Assembly: GCF_001011035.1 (NCBI RefSeq)
Contig: NZ_CP011492.1
Location: 5,687,001 to 5,751,000 of the forward strand
Length of the DNA stretch: 64,000 nucleotides
Origin: Streptomyces sp. CNQ-509
GTDB lineage: Bacteria > Actinomycetota > Actinomycetes > Streptomycetales > Streptomycetaceae
Direction: 5' to 3'
Both the position numbers and the translations under genes were made by a program. The first letter of the stretch is position 1; every line of letters begins with the position of its first letter. Under the pieces are notes generated by a model that saw only the letters and a list, made by a program, of their open reading frames with translations, was not told the origin of the DNA and made no database searches. Positions 34,074-42,870 of the stretch are shown piece after piece.

Positions 34074-34487
34074 TCAGACCTTGATGACGGTGGCGCGCGT
34101 GCCGCAGAGGGGGATGAGGTCCTCGGTATCGGAGGTGAGGACTGTGACAGGAGCGGGAGCGGCGAGTGCGGTGGCGCTGAGCATGGCGTCGATGGCGTGC
34201 TTGTGGCCGTGCAGTCCGGCGTCGGCGAGGAGAACGGCAGCGTGACGGGCGATCGGCTCGGTGACCGGCTCGACGACGAGCCGGGACAGCGTCCATTCCA
34301 GGGCCGGGCGGTTGATGCGGGGGTGGATCACTTCGACGAGGGTGGCTGCGGAGGTGATGACGCGGAGGTCGTCGGCGCGTGCGAGGGCCAGCCAGGTGGT
34401 GACGGCGCGGTCGCGCAGGACGGCCTTGGCGAGGCCCTCGCTGTCGAGGACGAGGGTGCCGCCGGGCACGGCGGGAGAGCGGGTCAC
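34074..34487 (-). CDS. PIN-domain toxin (VapC-like ribonuclease)
   Basis: 137 residues, usual VapC length. PIN landmarks: LVLDSEGLAKAV (first Asp, about residue 15), ATLVEV (conserved Glu near 52), GHKHAIDAMLSATAL (Asp near 100) and VLTSDTEDL (last acidic pair). Together they hold Mg2+ for RNA cleavage, typically of tRNA or rRNA. The start overlaps the upstream antitoxin stop by 4 bp, the standard toxin-antitoxin arrangement. No signal peptide. Intact by reading, so likely active. Confidence 0.85.
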   Translation of the reverse strand: MTRSPAVPGGTLVLDSEGLAKAVLRDRAVTTWLALARADDLRVITSAATLVEVIHPRINRPALEWTLSRLVVEPVTEPIARHAAVLLADAGLHGHKHAIDAMLSATALAAPAPVTVLTSDTEDLIPLCGTRATVIKV

Positions 34488-34747
34488 GCGGCGTCCGCTC
34501 CGTCGCTCGTCTGCTGCTGGCGGGCCTGGTGGAGCTGGTCGCGCAGGGCCTGGATCTCTTCGTCGGTGATGGGGCCGTGCTCGGCCTCGGCGACGGTGAT
34601 GAGTTCGTTGAGGTTGTCGCGCTCGATCTGGCGGGCGACGGCTGCGGCTACGTAGGCGGACAGGCCGGAGTGGCCGCTGCGGGAACGGGCGGCTTCCGCG
34701 ATGTCACGCGGCATGGTGATCGAGTACTTGCCGGTAGGCTCACTCAT
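34484..34747 (-). CDS. Antitoxin of the PIN-toxin pair (ribbon-helix-helix-like)
   Basis: 87 residues from ATG 34747. KYSITMPRDIAEAARSRSGH (about 7-26) fits a short RHH strand followed by helices, the DNA-binding part of VapB-type antitoxins. The acidic, Gln-rich C-terminus (DQLHQARQQQTSDGADAA) would wrap the toxin. Upstream, GGTAG-GATA-GGTAG forms a direct repeat that also contains a TAGGAT hexamer 7 nt from the ATG. A leaderless transcript with autoregulation at the repeat is possible. Longer frames starting at 34810 lack support. Confidence 0.75.
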   Translation of the reverse strand: MSEPTGKYSITMPRDIAEAARSRSGHSGLSAYVAAAVARQIERDNLNELITVAEAEHGPITDEEIQALRDQLHQARQQQTSDGADAA

Positions 34748-35092
34748 GCTACCTATCCTACCAAGGGTCCTCTCGGCGAGGTGGCGAAGTCTCTGACGTG
34801 GCATCTGCATGTGAGGTTTGAGCGTTTACCTGACCCGGAGGGCAGTGGACGCCATGAGGAGCCCCAAGCGCGAGGTGACGGCGCGCTGGCTGCGAAAGCG
34901 CTAAACGGGCCACGCCCAGGGCGCCGAAGCGCGACGCGAGCACGTGGGGAAGAGGGCTTCGGACGACGCTTCCGAGGCGCAGAGCCCGGTACATCTGGGC
35001 GGTGGGAAAGGCGGCCCGCCGGCCAGCTCGGAGCGCTGGGGCAGCGAACTCTCAGGGCGTTTGAGGCCGTTGCAGTTTTAGCATGCACAAGA
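34748..35092. other. Intergenic stretch between antitoxin and tRNA-Arg
   Basis: No gene, RNA or clear repeat is supported here apart from the antitoxin promoter region at its left end (34748-34765, TAGGAT on the minus strand). Base composition is somewhat less GC-rich than the flanking core genes. It could hold degraded insertion material. Confidence 0.3.
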
Positions 35093-35128
35093 AAGGCTCT
35101 GACCGGCGTTTCCGCTGGTCAGAGCCTT
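35093..35128 (-). terminator. Rho-independent terminator of tRNA-Arg
   Basis: Perfect 12-bp stem: AAGGCTCTGACC at 35093-35104 and GGTCAGAGCCTT at 35117-35128 with a 12-nt loop. On the minus strand it is followed by TTTCTTGTG. It lies 9 nt after the tRNA 3' end. Confidence 0.85.
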
Positions 35129-35137
35129 GATTTCCGG

Positions 35138-35209
35138 TGCCCCCGGCAGGATTCGAACCTGCGCACACGGCTCCGGAGGCCGTTGCTCTATCCCCTGAGC
35201 TACGGGGGC
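35138..35209 (-). tRNA. tRNA-Arg (anticodon CCG)
   Basis: The cloverleaf reads on the minus strand: acceptor GCCCCCG (35209-35203) pairs with CGGGGGC (35145-35139), discriminator A at 35138. The D arm contains AGCTCAGGGGATAGAGC. The anticodon stem ACGGC/GCCGT frames loop CTCCGGA with anticodon CCG, and the T arm is GCAGGTTCGAATCCTGC. The encoded end is ACCG, so CCA is not fully genomic. Its 3' end faces the degraded island to the left, a typical integration side. Confidence 0.97.
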
Positions 35210-35372
35210 GTGTCCGCCGCGTGGTGGTGCGGTGACGGGTAGAACCCTACCAGCTTCGCGGGGGTGGTCGGTACGGGGTTTTGGGGGTGGGGGGCGGGGT
35301 GTGTGTGCAGGTCAGGGGCGGAAGTGTCCAAAAGCCGGACGTAGGGGGGCGGGCGCGCCTACTCTTTCCCGT

Positions 35373-35825
35373 GTGCCTGGCTTGTCCGGTCGGGTCCTTG
35401 TCGTCGATGACAACAAGGTGATCCGGCAGTTGATCAGGGTCAATCTCGAACTTGAAGGTTTCGAGGTCGTGACCGCGGCCGATGGTGCCGAGTGTCTGGA
35501 AGCCGTCCATCGGGTGCGTCCCGATGTGGTAACGCTCGACATCGTCATGCCCCGGCTCGACGGGCTGCGGACCGCGGCCCGGTTGCGGGCCGATCCGCGG
35601 ACGCGGGGGCTGCCGATAGCGGTGGTCAGCGGGTGCAGTGAGCTGGAGGCCGAGGCGGGGCGGGCGGCCGGGGTGGATGCGTTCGTGGCCAAGCCCTTCG
35701 AGCCGGTCGATCTCGTACGGGTCGTGCGGCGGCTCGCCGCGCGGCGGGCCTCGCAGCGGGTCGGCGGGGGCGTCGCCGGGGATGCCGCCGATGACGCGGA
35801 GCCCGCCGGGTCTCCGGTGTGCTGA
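35373..35825 (+). CDS. Single-domain response regulator
   Basis: 150 residues from GTG 35373 (the frame is open upstream but the fold starts here). Receiver domain: RVLVVDDNKVIRQLIRVNLE with the acidic pair, VTLDIVMPRLDGL with the phosphoacceptor Asp near 58, VVSG (Ser/Thr switch) and FVAKPFEP with the conserved Lys. No DNA-binding output domain follows, only a 25-residue Ala/Gly-rich tail. It therefore acts by protein-protein contact, CheY-like. No kinase is adjacent. It sits just before nrtL-lysA, a position I recall from other streptomycetes. Confidence 0.9.
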   Translation: MPGLSGRVLVVDDNKVIRQLIRVNLELEGFEVVTAADGAECLEAVHRVRPDVVTLDIVMPRLDGLRTAARLRADPRTRGLPIAVVSGCSELEAEAGRAAGVDAFVAKPFEPVDLVRVVRRLAARRASQRVGGGVAGDAADDAEPAGSPVC

Positions 35826-35888
35826 GCCGGGGACGAGTCCGGTAAAAGGGTTCGCCTCCCCACCCCGTCCCTCTCGTACGCTGGTCCC

Positions 35889-36929
35889 GTGGACCCCGCA
35901 GAGCTCACCGGCACCGTCCTGCGTACGGTGCGATCCGCCGCGGTGGGTGAGTTCGGCGCACCCGTGCCGGCGCGCGTCGTCGTGGAGCGGCCGCGGCCCG
36001 GGGGGTCCGGGGACTACGCCACCAACGCCGCCCTCCAGCTCGCCCACGCCGCCGGCCGCGACCCCCTCGACGTCGCCGCCCTGCTGCGCGACCGGCTCGC
36101 CGTCCAGCCCGGCATCGCCGCCGTGACCGTCACCGGGCCCGGGTACCTCAACATCACCCTTCTGCATGAAGGCGATCCCGTCGAGGACGCCCTCGCCGCG
36201 GGTGAATCCTTCGGGCACGGCGACTGCCTCCGCGGGCGCTCCTTCCGCCTCGTCGCCGACGAGCATCCCCGTGCCCTCGTCCTCGCCGACTCCCTCCGGC
36301 GGCTCCTCCTCGCCGCCGGTGCGTCCCTCGGCGAGCAGGGGGATCTCGTACGGGTGACGGGTGTCGCGGCCCCGACCGGAGCCGGAATCGGAGCCGGGGC
36401 CGGTCGCGGTCTCGGAGAGCTCCCCCCCGACGTGCTGCGGTGGGCCTTCCTGCGGGCACCCGCCCGGCAGCGGCCCCGTCTCGCGCCCGAGCTGCTCCTC
36501 CGCCGCGAGGCCAACCCCCTCTTCCGTATCCAGTACGCCCACTCCCGCACCGCCGCCCTCGCCCGCGCCGCCGCCCAGCTCCGGATCGACACCCGCGTCG
36601 GCACCCGCGCCGACGGACCACCCGCCGTGCCCCCCGCCGCCCCCGTACGGCACACTCGCTCCGACGGCGTCCTCCTCGCCGCCATCGGCGAGCTCCCCGC
36701 CGTCGTGGAGACCGCCGCCCGCCGCCGCGCGCCCGACCGGCTCGCCCGGCATCTCGACGTCCTGGCCGGCGCCTTCCTCGGCGCCGAGGCGGCCCACCCC
36801 GCCCTGCCCAGCGGCGACGAGGAGCCCACCGCCGTGCACCGGGCCCGGCTGCGCCGGGCCGCCGCCGCAGGCGTCGCCCTGCGCAACGGGCTCGCCCTGC
36901 TCGGGATCCGGGCCCCCCGGCACCTCTGA
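35889..36929 (+). CDS. nrtL: ArgS-related anticodon-binding protein (DALR domain, no catalytic core)
   Basis: 346 residues from GTG 35889. The N-terminus (DYATNAALQLAHAAG, LLRDRLAVQPGIAAVTVTGP, GYLNITL) copies the additional N-terminal tRNA-binding domain of arginyl-tRNA synthetase. The C-terminus (NPLFRIQYAHSRTAALARAA and RHLDVLAGAFLGAEA) copies its DALR anticodon-binding domain. The Rossmann catalytic domain with HIGH and KMSKS is absent, so it cannot aminoacylate. Streptomycetes keep this gene next to lysA; its role, perhaps tRNA binding or sensing, is unknown. About 70 bp separate it from lysA. Start and family are well supported. Confidence 0.85.
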   Translation: MDPAELTGTVLRTVRSAAVGEFGAPVPARVVVERPRPGGSGDYATNAALQLAHAAGRDPLDVAALLRDRLAVQPGIAAVTVTGPGYLNITLLHEGDPVEDALAAGESFGHGDCLRGRSFRLVADEHPRALVLADSLRRLLLAAGASLGEQGDLVRVTGVAAPTGAGIGAGAGRGLGELPPDVLRWAFLRAPARQRPRLAPELLLRREANPLFRIQYAHSRTAALARAAAQLRIDTRVGTRADGPPAVPPAAPVRHTRSDGVLLAAIGELPAVVETAARRRAPDRLARHLDVLAGAFLGAEAAHPALPSGDEEPTAVHRARLRRAAAAGVALRNGLALLGIRAPRHL

Positions 36930-36999
36930 GCCACAGCCACCGCCCAGCCACCCGACAGCCACCTGCGAACACCCCGCACCACCGAAGGAGTACCCCGCC

Positions 37000-38388
37000 G
37001 TGAGCCGATCCGCCCACCCCGCCGGCCCCCGGCACGGCGACGTGCTGCCCGAAGGGCACTACGCCGCACCGCCCGCCGACCTCAACGACCTCGACTCCCG
37101 CGTCTGGGCCCGTACCGTCGCCCGCGGCGCCGACGGCGTGGTCACCGTCGGCGGGCTGCCCGTGACCCGGCTCGCCGAGGAGTTCGGCACCCCCGCCTAC
37201 TTCCTCGACGAGGAAGACTTCCGCGCCCGCTGCCGCGCCTGGACCGACGCCTTCGAGGACGCCGACGTCTTCTACGCCGGCAAGGCGTTCCTCTCCCGCG
37301 CCGTCGTCCGCTGGCTGCGCGAGGAAGGGCTGAACCTCGACGTGTGCTCCGGCGGCGAGCTGGCGACCGCGCTGGCCGCCGGGATGCCCGCCGAGCGGAT
37401 CGCGATGCACGGCAACAACAAGAGCCGCGCCGAGATCGAGCGGGCCGTCGGGGCCGGCGTCGGGCGGATCGTGCTCGACTCGTTCCAGGAGATCGTCCGC
37501 GTCGCGCACATCGCCGAGCGGCTCGGGAAGCGCCAGCGGGTGCAGATCCGGGTGACGGTCGGCGTCGAGGCGCACACGCACGAGTTCATCGCCACCGCCC
37601 ACGAGGACCAGAAGTTCGGCCTCGCGCTCGCCGAAGGACAGGCGGCCGAGGCGGTGCGGCGGGTGCTGAAGCTCGACTCCCTGGAACTGGTCGGCATCCA
37701 CAGCCACATCGGCTCGCAGATCTTCGACATGGCCGGCTTCGAGGTCTCCGCCCGCCGCGTCGTCGGGCTGCTCACCGAGATCCGCGACGAGCACGGGGTG
37801 GAGCTGCCCGAGATCGACCTCGGCGGCGGCCTCGGCATCGCGTACACGCCCGAGGACGACCCGCGCGAGCCGCACGAGATCGCCAAGGCCCTGCGCGACA
37901 TCGTCTCCCGCGAGTGCACCGCCGCCGGTCTCGCCGTGCCCCGGCTCTCCGTCGAGCCGGGGCGCGCGATCGTCGGCCCCACGGCGTTCACGCTGTACGA
38001 GGTCGGTACGGTCAAGGAGCTGGCGGGGCTGCGCACGTACGTGAGCGTGGACGGCGGCATGTCGGACAACATCCGCACCGCGCTCTACGACGCGGAGTAC
38101 TCGGTGGCGCTGGCCTCCCGCGCGTCCACCGCGGAGCCGATGCTCGCCCGCGTCGTCGGCAAGCACTGCGAGTCCGGCGACATCGTCGTACGCGACGCCT
38201 ACCTCCCGGCGGACCTCGCGGCCGGCGACCTGCTCGCGGTGCCCGCCACCGGGGCGTACTGCCGCGCCATGGCGAGCAACTACAACCACGTGCTGCGCCC
38301 GCCCGTGGTGGCCGTGGCGGACGGCGCGGCGCGGGAGATCGTGCGCCGCGAAACGGAGGAGGACCTGCTGCGGCTCGACGTGGGCTGA
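37000..38388 (+). CDS. lysA: Diaminopimelate decarboxylase
   Basis: 462 residues from GTG 37000 (GAAGGAG 8 nt upstream). PLP enzyme of the alanine racemase-like fold III. VFYAGKAFLSRAV carries the Schiff-base lysine K95. VGIHSHIGSQIFD, IDLGGGLGIAY (phosphate-binding glycine loop) and SVEPGRAIVGPT follow in the usual order. YCRAMASNYNHVLRPPVVAV near the end supplies residues at the dimer active site. It decarboxylates meso-DAP to L-lysine. It is the first gene of the Lys/Thr branch set; hom follows after 145 bp, so it may share or have its own promoter. Confidence 0.96.
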   Translation: MSRSAHPAGPRHGDVLPEGHYAAPPADLNDLDSRVWARTVARGADGVVTVGGLPVTRLAEEFGTPAYFLDEEDFRARCRAWTDAFEDADVFYAGKAFLSRAVVRWLREEGLNLDVCSGGELATALAAGMPAERIAMHGNNKSRAEIERAVGAGVGRIVLDSFQEIVRVAHIAERLGKRQRVQIRVTVGVEAHTHEFIATAHEDQKFGLALAEGQAAEAVRRVLKLDSLELVGIHSHIGSQIFDMAGFEVSARRVVGLLTEIRDEHGVELPEIDLGGGLGIAYTPEDDPREPHEIAKALRDIVSRECTAAGLAVPRLSVEPGRAIVGPTAFTLYEVGTVKELAGLRTYVSVDGGMSDNIRTALYDAEYSVALASRASTAEPMLARVVGKHCESGDIVVRDAYLPADLAAGDLLAVPATGAYCRAMASNYNHVLRPPVVAVADGAAREIVRRETEEDLLRLDVG

Positions 38389-38533
38389 GCGGCAGCGCGG
38401 TCATATCTCCCGCATATCTCAGGACTTAAACGGTACGTCTCGCCATCCGGACAGGGCCTCGCAATCGCCCCCCGCTGCGTGAGACTGGAACCGGCCCCCA
38501 TCGGTGCACGTGAGGAACGAGGAACGAGGTCGT

Positions 38534-39826
38534 ATGAGCGAGAGGCGTCCGCTGAAGGTGGCGCTCCTGGGCTGCGGGTCCGTCGGCTCCGAGGTCGCGC
38601 GCATCATGACGGCGAACGCCGCCGACCTCGCCGCCCGGATCGGCGCCCCGGTCGAGCTGGCGGGCGTCGCGGTGCGGCGCGCGGGGGTGGCGCGGCCGGG
38701 GATCCCGGACGAGCTGGTCACCACGGACGCCACGGCGCTGGTCAAACGCGGCGACATCGACATCGTCATCGAACTGATCGGCGGCCTGGAGCCGGCCCGT
38801 ACGCTCATCACCACCGCCTTCGAGCACGGCGCCAGCGTCGTCACGGGCAACAAGGCGCTCCTCGCCGAGGACGGCCCCAGCCTGCACGCCGCCGCCGCCC
38901 GGCAGGGCGTCGACCTCTACTACGAGGCCGCCGTCGCCGGCGCCATCCCCCTGGTCCGCCCGCTGCGCGAGTCGCTCGCCGGCGACAAGGTCAACCGCGT
39001 GCTCGGCATCCTCAACGGCACCACCAACTTCATCCTCGACCGCATGGACACCTCCGGCGCCGGCTACGCCGAGGCGCTGGAGGAGGCCACCGCGCTCGGC
39101 TACGCCGAGGCCGACCCCACCGCCGACGTCGAGGGCTACGACGCCGCCGCCAAGGCCGCGATCCTCGCCGGCATCGCCTTCCACACCCGGGTCCGCCTCG
39201 ACGACGTGCACCGCCAGGGAATCACCGAGATCACCGCCGCCGACATGGCGTCCGCGACCCGCATGGGCTGTACGGTCAAGCTGCTCGCCATCTGCGAGCG
39301 CACGCCCGACGGCACGTCCGTCACCGCGCGGGTGCACCCTGCGATGATCCCCAGGACCCACCCGCTGGCCTCCGTGCGCGAGGCGTACAACGCCGTCTTC
39401 GTCGAGGCCAGCGCCGCCGGGCAGCTCATGTTCTACGGTCCGGGCGCCGGCGGCGCGCCGACCGCGAGCGCCGTGCTCGGCGACCTGGTCGCGGTCGGCC
39501 GGCACCGGCTGAGCGGCGGCAGCGGTCCCGGCGAGAGCGCGTACGCGCAACTGCCGGTGGCGCCGCCCGACGGCGTCGTGACGCGGTACCACATCAGCCT
39601 GGACGTGGCCGACCGGGCGGGCGTGCTCGCGCACGTGGCCGCGGTCTTCGCCGAGCACGACGTGTCCATCGACACGGTCAGGCAGCAGGGCAAGGACGGC
39701 GAGGCGTCGCTCGTGGTGGTCACGCACCGGGCGACGGACGCCGCGCTGGCCGCGACGGTCGAGGCGCTCCGGCGGCTGGAGACCGTCCGCGGCGTGGCGA
39801 GCACCATGCGGGTCGAAGGGGAGTGA
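38534..39826 (+). CDS. hom: Homoserine dehydrogenase
   Basis: 430 residues from ATG 38534 (GAGG upstream; a longer in-frame ATG at 38504 lacks a site). NAD(P)-binding VALLGCGSVGSEVARIM at residues 9-25; VVTGNKALLAEDGP and ILNGTTNFILDRM carry the catalytic and substrate-binding residues; YAEADPTADVEGYDAAAK is the family signature. A C-terminal ACT domain (about 355-425, YHISLDVADRAGVLAHVAAV) suggests feedback inhibition by threonine. It reduces aspartate semialdehyde to homoserine, the substrate of ThrB. thrC follows after 9 bp, so co-transcription is near certain. Confidence 0.96.
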   Translation: MSERRPLKVALLGCGSVGSEVARIMTANAADLAARIGAPVELAGVAVRRAGVARPGIPDELVTTDATALVKRGDIDIVIELIGGLEPARTLITTAFEHGASVVTGNKALLAEDGPSLHAAAARQGVDLYYEAAVAGAIPLVRPLRESLAGDKVNRVLGILNGTTNFILDRMDTSGAGYAEALEEATALGYAEADPTADVEGYDAAAKAAILAGIAFHTRVRLDDVHRQGITEITAADMASATRMGCTVKLLAICERTPDGTSVTARVHPAMIPRTHPLASVREAYNAVFVEASAAGQLMFYGPGAGGAPTASAVLGDLVAVGRHRLSGGSGPGESAYAQLPVAPPDGVVTRYHISLDVADRAGVLAHVAAVFAEHDVSIDTVRQQGKDGEASLVVVTHRATDAALAATVEALRRLETVRGVASTMRVEGE

Positions 39827-39835
39827 CGTAAGGAA

Positions 39836-40942
39836 ATGGACGCAGTGATCGACGAACCGCGAATGTCCGGCACCCGCCAGTGGCGGGGCGTCATCGAGGA
39901 GTACCGCGACCGGCTGCCGGTCACCGCGGGGACTCCGGTGGTGACGCTCCGGGAGGGCGGGACCCCGCTGGTGCCCGCCCAGGTGCTCTCCGCGCGCACC
40001 GGGTGCGACGTCCACCTGAAGGTGGAGGGCGCCAACCCCACCGGGTCCTTCAAGGACCGCGGCATGACGATGGCGATCTCCGTGGCGAAGGAGTCCGGCG
40101 CCCAGGCCGTCATCTGCGCCTCGACCGGCAACACGTCGGCCTCCGCGGCCGCTTACGCGGTACGGGCCGGGCTGACCTGCGCCGTGCTGGTGCCGCAGGG
40201 CAAGATCGCGCTGGGCAAGATGGGCCAGGCGCTCGTGCACGGCGCGCGCATCCTCCAGGTCGACGGCAACTTCGACGACTGCCTGACGCTGGCCCGCGCG
40301 CTCAGCGAGCAGTACCCGGTGGCGCTGGTGAACTCCGTCAACCCGGTGCGGATCGAGGGTCAGAAGACCGCCGCCTTCGAGGTCGTGGACGCGCTCGGGG
40401 ACGCCCCCGACATCCATGTCCTGCCCGTCGGCAACGCCGGGAACATCACCTCGTACTGGAAGGGCTACCGCGAGTACCACGACGCCTCCTCCCCGCAGGG
40501 GGCTCTCGCCACGCACACCCCCCGGATGTGGGGCTACCAGGCGGCGGGCGCGGCGCCGATCGTGCACGGCGAGCCGGTGAAGGACCCGAGCACGCTGGCC
40601 ACCGCCATCCGTATCGGCAACCCCGCCTCGTGGGAGCTGGCCGAGCGGGCGCGCGACGAGTCCGGCGGGCACATCGAGGCGGTCACGGACCGGCAGATCC
40701 TGCGGGCGTACAAGCTGCTGGCCGCCCAGGAGGGCGTGTTCGTCGAGCCGGCCTCGGCGGCGAGCGTCGCGGGGCTGCTGCAGGCGGCCGAGCAGGGCCG
40801 GGTCGACCCGGGACAGCGGATCGTCTGCACGGTCACCGGCAACGGCCTGAAGGACCCCGACTGGGCGGTCGCCGGTGCCCCGCAGCCCGTCGCCGTGCCG
40901 GTCGACGCGGACCGGGCGGCGGAGCGGCTGGGGCTGGCCTGA
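39836..40942 (+). CDS. thrC: Threonine synthase
   Basis: 368 residues from ATG 39836. PLP fold II enzyme: NPTGSFKDRGMTMAIS contains the PLP lysine K73; ICASTGNTSASAAAYA is the Asn/Gly PLP-ring loop; PVGNAGNITSYWKGY is the phosphate-binding loop. It converts O-phosphohomoserine to threonine. Length and motifs are those of the short bacterial class without an N-terminal extension domain. The stop is 9 bp after hom's stop plus one full gene, i.e. hom-thrC are tightly linked, while thrB is separated by a 407-bp gap, unlike the tight hom-thrC-thrB arrays of many actinobacteria. Confidence 0.96.
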   Translation: MDAVIDEPRMSGTRQWRGVIEEYRDRLPVTAGTPVVTLREGGTPLVPAQVLSARTGCDVHLKVEGANPTGSFKDRGMTMAISVAKESGAQAVICASTGNTSASAAAYAVRAGLTCAVLVPQGKIALGKMGQALVHGARILQVDGNFDDCLTLARALSEQYPVALVNSVNPVRIEGQKTAAFEVVDALGDAPDIHVLPVGNAGNITSYWKGYREYHDASSPQGALATHTPRMWGYQAAGAAPIVHGEPVKDPSTLATAIRIGNPASWELAERARDESGGHIEAVTDRQILRAYKLLAAQEGVFVEPASAASVAGLLQAAEQGRVDPGQRIVCTVTGNGLKDPDWAVAGAPQPVAVPVDADRAAERLGLA

Positions 40943-41349
40943 CCGGGGCGCCCCGCGGCCCGCGTCCCGGCCGGCATACCCGCGTACGGCACGGGCGCAC
41001 CGGCGTACGGCACCGGCGGCAGCCCGTCCGGCCTGGGCGGACGTGCGTACGGCCGGGGCCGGGGGCGCGCGCCGTACGGGCTCTTCCGCCGCGCGCCGGG
41101 GACGTGCGCGGGCCGCGCATCGAGCGCCTCCTGTGCGCCCTATGTCGCAGGGGAACCCACCTTCGATAAGCTGGCGTTGAGCCCGCCGGTCGAGTGTCCC
41201 GGGCACCCCCTTCCGTATGCCGTCCGCACCGCCCGTCCGCGCGCGCACGCCATGCCGCGGGGGCACCGGTCGGGCAGAGTCGTAACCGAGCTGATTTCCC
41301 CCACCGCCCGGGAGACCGGGTGAGAGTCACAAGGAGAGTCACGCAAGCG
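40943..41349. other. 407-bp spacer between thrC and thrB with degenerate GTACGGC repeats
   Basis: No gene is supported. GCGTACGGC recurs at about 40982, 41003 and 41046, with a related CCGTACGGG near 41073, a loose tandem pattern. Further right, TTCGATAAGCT at 41162-41172 is the only AT-richer patch and could belong to a thrB promoter. An AAGGAGAG at about 41328 precedes the thrB ATG by some 13 nt. Confidence 0.3.
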
Positions 41350-42321
41350 ATGGCCGGTCCAGCCTTCCGCGCCGCGCCCGTACGCGTCCGCGTACCGGCG
41401 ACCAGCGCCAACCTCGGCCCCGGCTTCGACACGTTCGGCCTCGCCCTCGGGCTGTACGACGACGTGGTCGTCCGGGTCGCCGAGTCCGGGCTCCACGTCG
41501 ACATCGCCGGCGAGGGCGCGGAGAACCTGCCGCGGGACGAGTCCCACCTGCTCGTACGGGCCATGCGCAGCGCCTTCGAGGCGCTGGGCGGCCAGCCGCG
41601 CGGCCTCGAGGTGGTGTGCGCCAACCGCATTCCGCACGGCCGCGGGCTCGGTTCCTCGGCCGCGGCGATCTGCGCCGGCATCATCGCGGCGCGGGCGGTG
41701 ACGATAGGCGGTGCCGAGCGTTCCGGCGTCCTGGACGCCCCCGAGCGGGCGGCGCTGCTGGAGCTGGCGACGGAGCTGGAGGGCCACCCGGACAACGTCG
41801 CGGCCTGTCTGCTCGGCGGGTTCACCCTGGCCTGGACGGACGACGGCACGGGCGGCGCGGGCACGGCCCCCGGGGACGCCCCCGCGGCGGTACGGGCCAT
41901 CCGGCTGGAGCCCGCCGGGGGCGTGGTCCCGGTGGTCTTCGTGCCCGGCAACCCGCTCTCCACCGCGGAGGCCCGCGGCCTGCTGCCCCGTACGGTGCCG
42001 CACGCGGACGCGGCGCTCACCGCCGCCCGCGCGGCGCTCTTCGTCGAGGCCCTGACCAGGCGCCCCGAACTGCTGCTCACCGCCACCGAGGACCGGCTCC
42101 ACCAGGACTACCGGGCGCCCGCGATGCCGGAGAGTACGGCGCTGGTGGCGCGGCTGCGCGCGGACGGCGTGCCCGCGGTGATCTCCGGCGCGGGGCCGAC
42201 GGTGCTGGCGTTCGCCGAGGACGGCGCGGCCGAGAAGGTCGCCCGTTCGGCGGGCGAGGGCTGGGCCGCCAACCGGCTGGCCCTCGACCGGGAGGGGGCG
42301 AGCGTGCTGCCGCTGGCCTGA
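41350..42321 (+). CDS. thrB: Homoserine kinase
   Basis: 323 residues from ATG 41350. GHMP kinase: VRVPATSANLGPGFDTFGLA (12-31) is the N-terminal signature, RIPHGRGLGSSAAAI (93-107) the ATP-phosphate loop, and VPAVISGAGPTVLAF near 280 the third GHMP motif. It phosphorylates homoserine for ThrC. The ATG is preceded by AAGGAGAG at a long 13-nt distance, so a slightly different start is conceivable. No downstream partner; the rho leader follows. Confidence 0.95.
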   Translation: MAGPAFRAAPVRVRVPATSANLGPGFDTFGLALGLYDDVVVRVAESGLHVDIAGEGAENLPRDESHLLVRAMRSAFEALGGQPRGLEVVCANRIPHGRGLGSSAAAICAGIIAARAVTIGGAERSGVLDAPERAALLELATELEGHPDNVAACLLGGFTLAWTDDGTGGAGTAPGDAPAAVRAIRLEPAGGVVPVVFVPGNPLSTAEARGLLPRTVPHADAALTAARAALFVEALTRRPELLLTATEDRLHQDYRAPAMPESTALVARLRADGVPAVISGAGPTVLAFAEDGAAEKVARSAGEGWAANRLALDREGASVLPLA

Positions 42322-42870
42322 CGGGCCGCGGCGGCCGGGCCACGCGCCGTACGCGGGCACATTGCGCAGGTCAGCGGGCCCGCGCGGACGGCCCGCGCAC
42401 GGTGACCCGCACCACTGGCCGCACAACACGGAACCGGCCTCCCGGCACCGGGAGAGGGGGAATGTCTGCAGGATCCGATAGTGTTAACCTCAAGGCAGCA
42501 CCAGCGCACTTCAGTCGTAGGTTCCACGCGGCCGTGCTGTGTGCTGGGGTCTCTCCGGGCCGCAGGGCCCGGGGGCAGGTCCCACAAGGGGAATTCCCCG
42601 CCGGGGCAGCCTTTCTTCCGGGAGCCTTCCACATTGCCTGAGCAGCCTGCCGGTGCAGTGACGCTCCCGAATCGGCACCGCTGTCGTGCGTGACACCCAC
42701 CCGAGTGCCTCGCGCCATCAGCATGCCGACCCTGCACAGTCTTCACCGCCGTACGGCGGACCACCGCACCGACGCGGACCCGCGGACGCAAACGCACGGG
42801 CCGCAGCCGGAGAGCACGACCGGTCGCCGAGCCAGACAGGCCGACGCACCGCTCCAGGGAAGGACCCTTC
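42322..42870 (+). promoter_or_regulatory. Long rho leader with candidate promoter
   Basis: 549 bp with no supported gene. TAGTGT at 42479-42484 is a good vegetative -10 hexamer; no clear -35 stands 17 bp upstream. If used, the rho mRNA would have a leader of about 380 nt. The leader is C-rich and G-poor in places (42660-42780, ACACCCACCCGAGTGCCTCG), the composition Rho itself prefers, so autoregulation by Rho-dependent attenuation is plausible, as known for rho in E. coli. G-rich inverted segments near 42550-42600 (GGGCCCGGGGGC … GCCGGGGC) could fold. Confidence 0.4.

Noticed and set aside
36154..38289. Long minus-strand frame opposite nrtL-lysA
   Set aside because: Antisense of lysA; no recognisable motif and no ribosome site.
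38426..41266. 946-codon minus-strand frame opposite hom-thrC
   Set aside because: Antisense of two well-defined enzymes; a GC-frame artefact.
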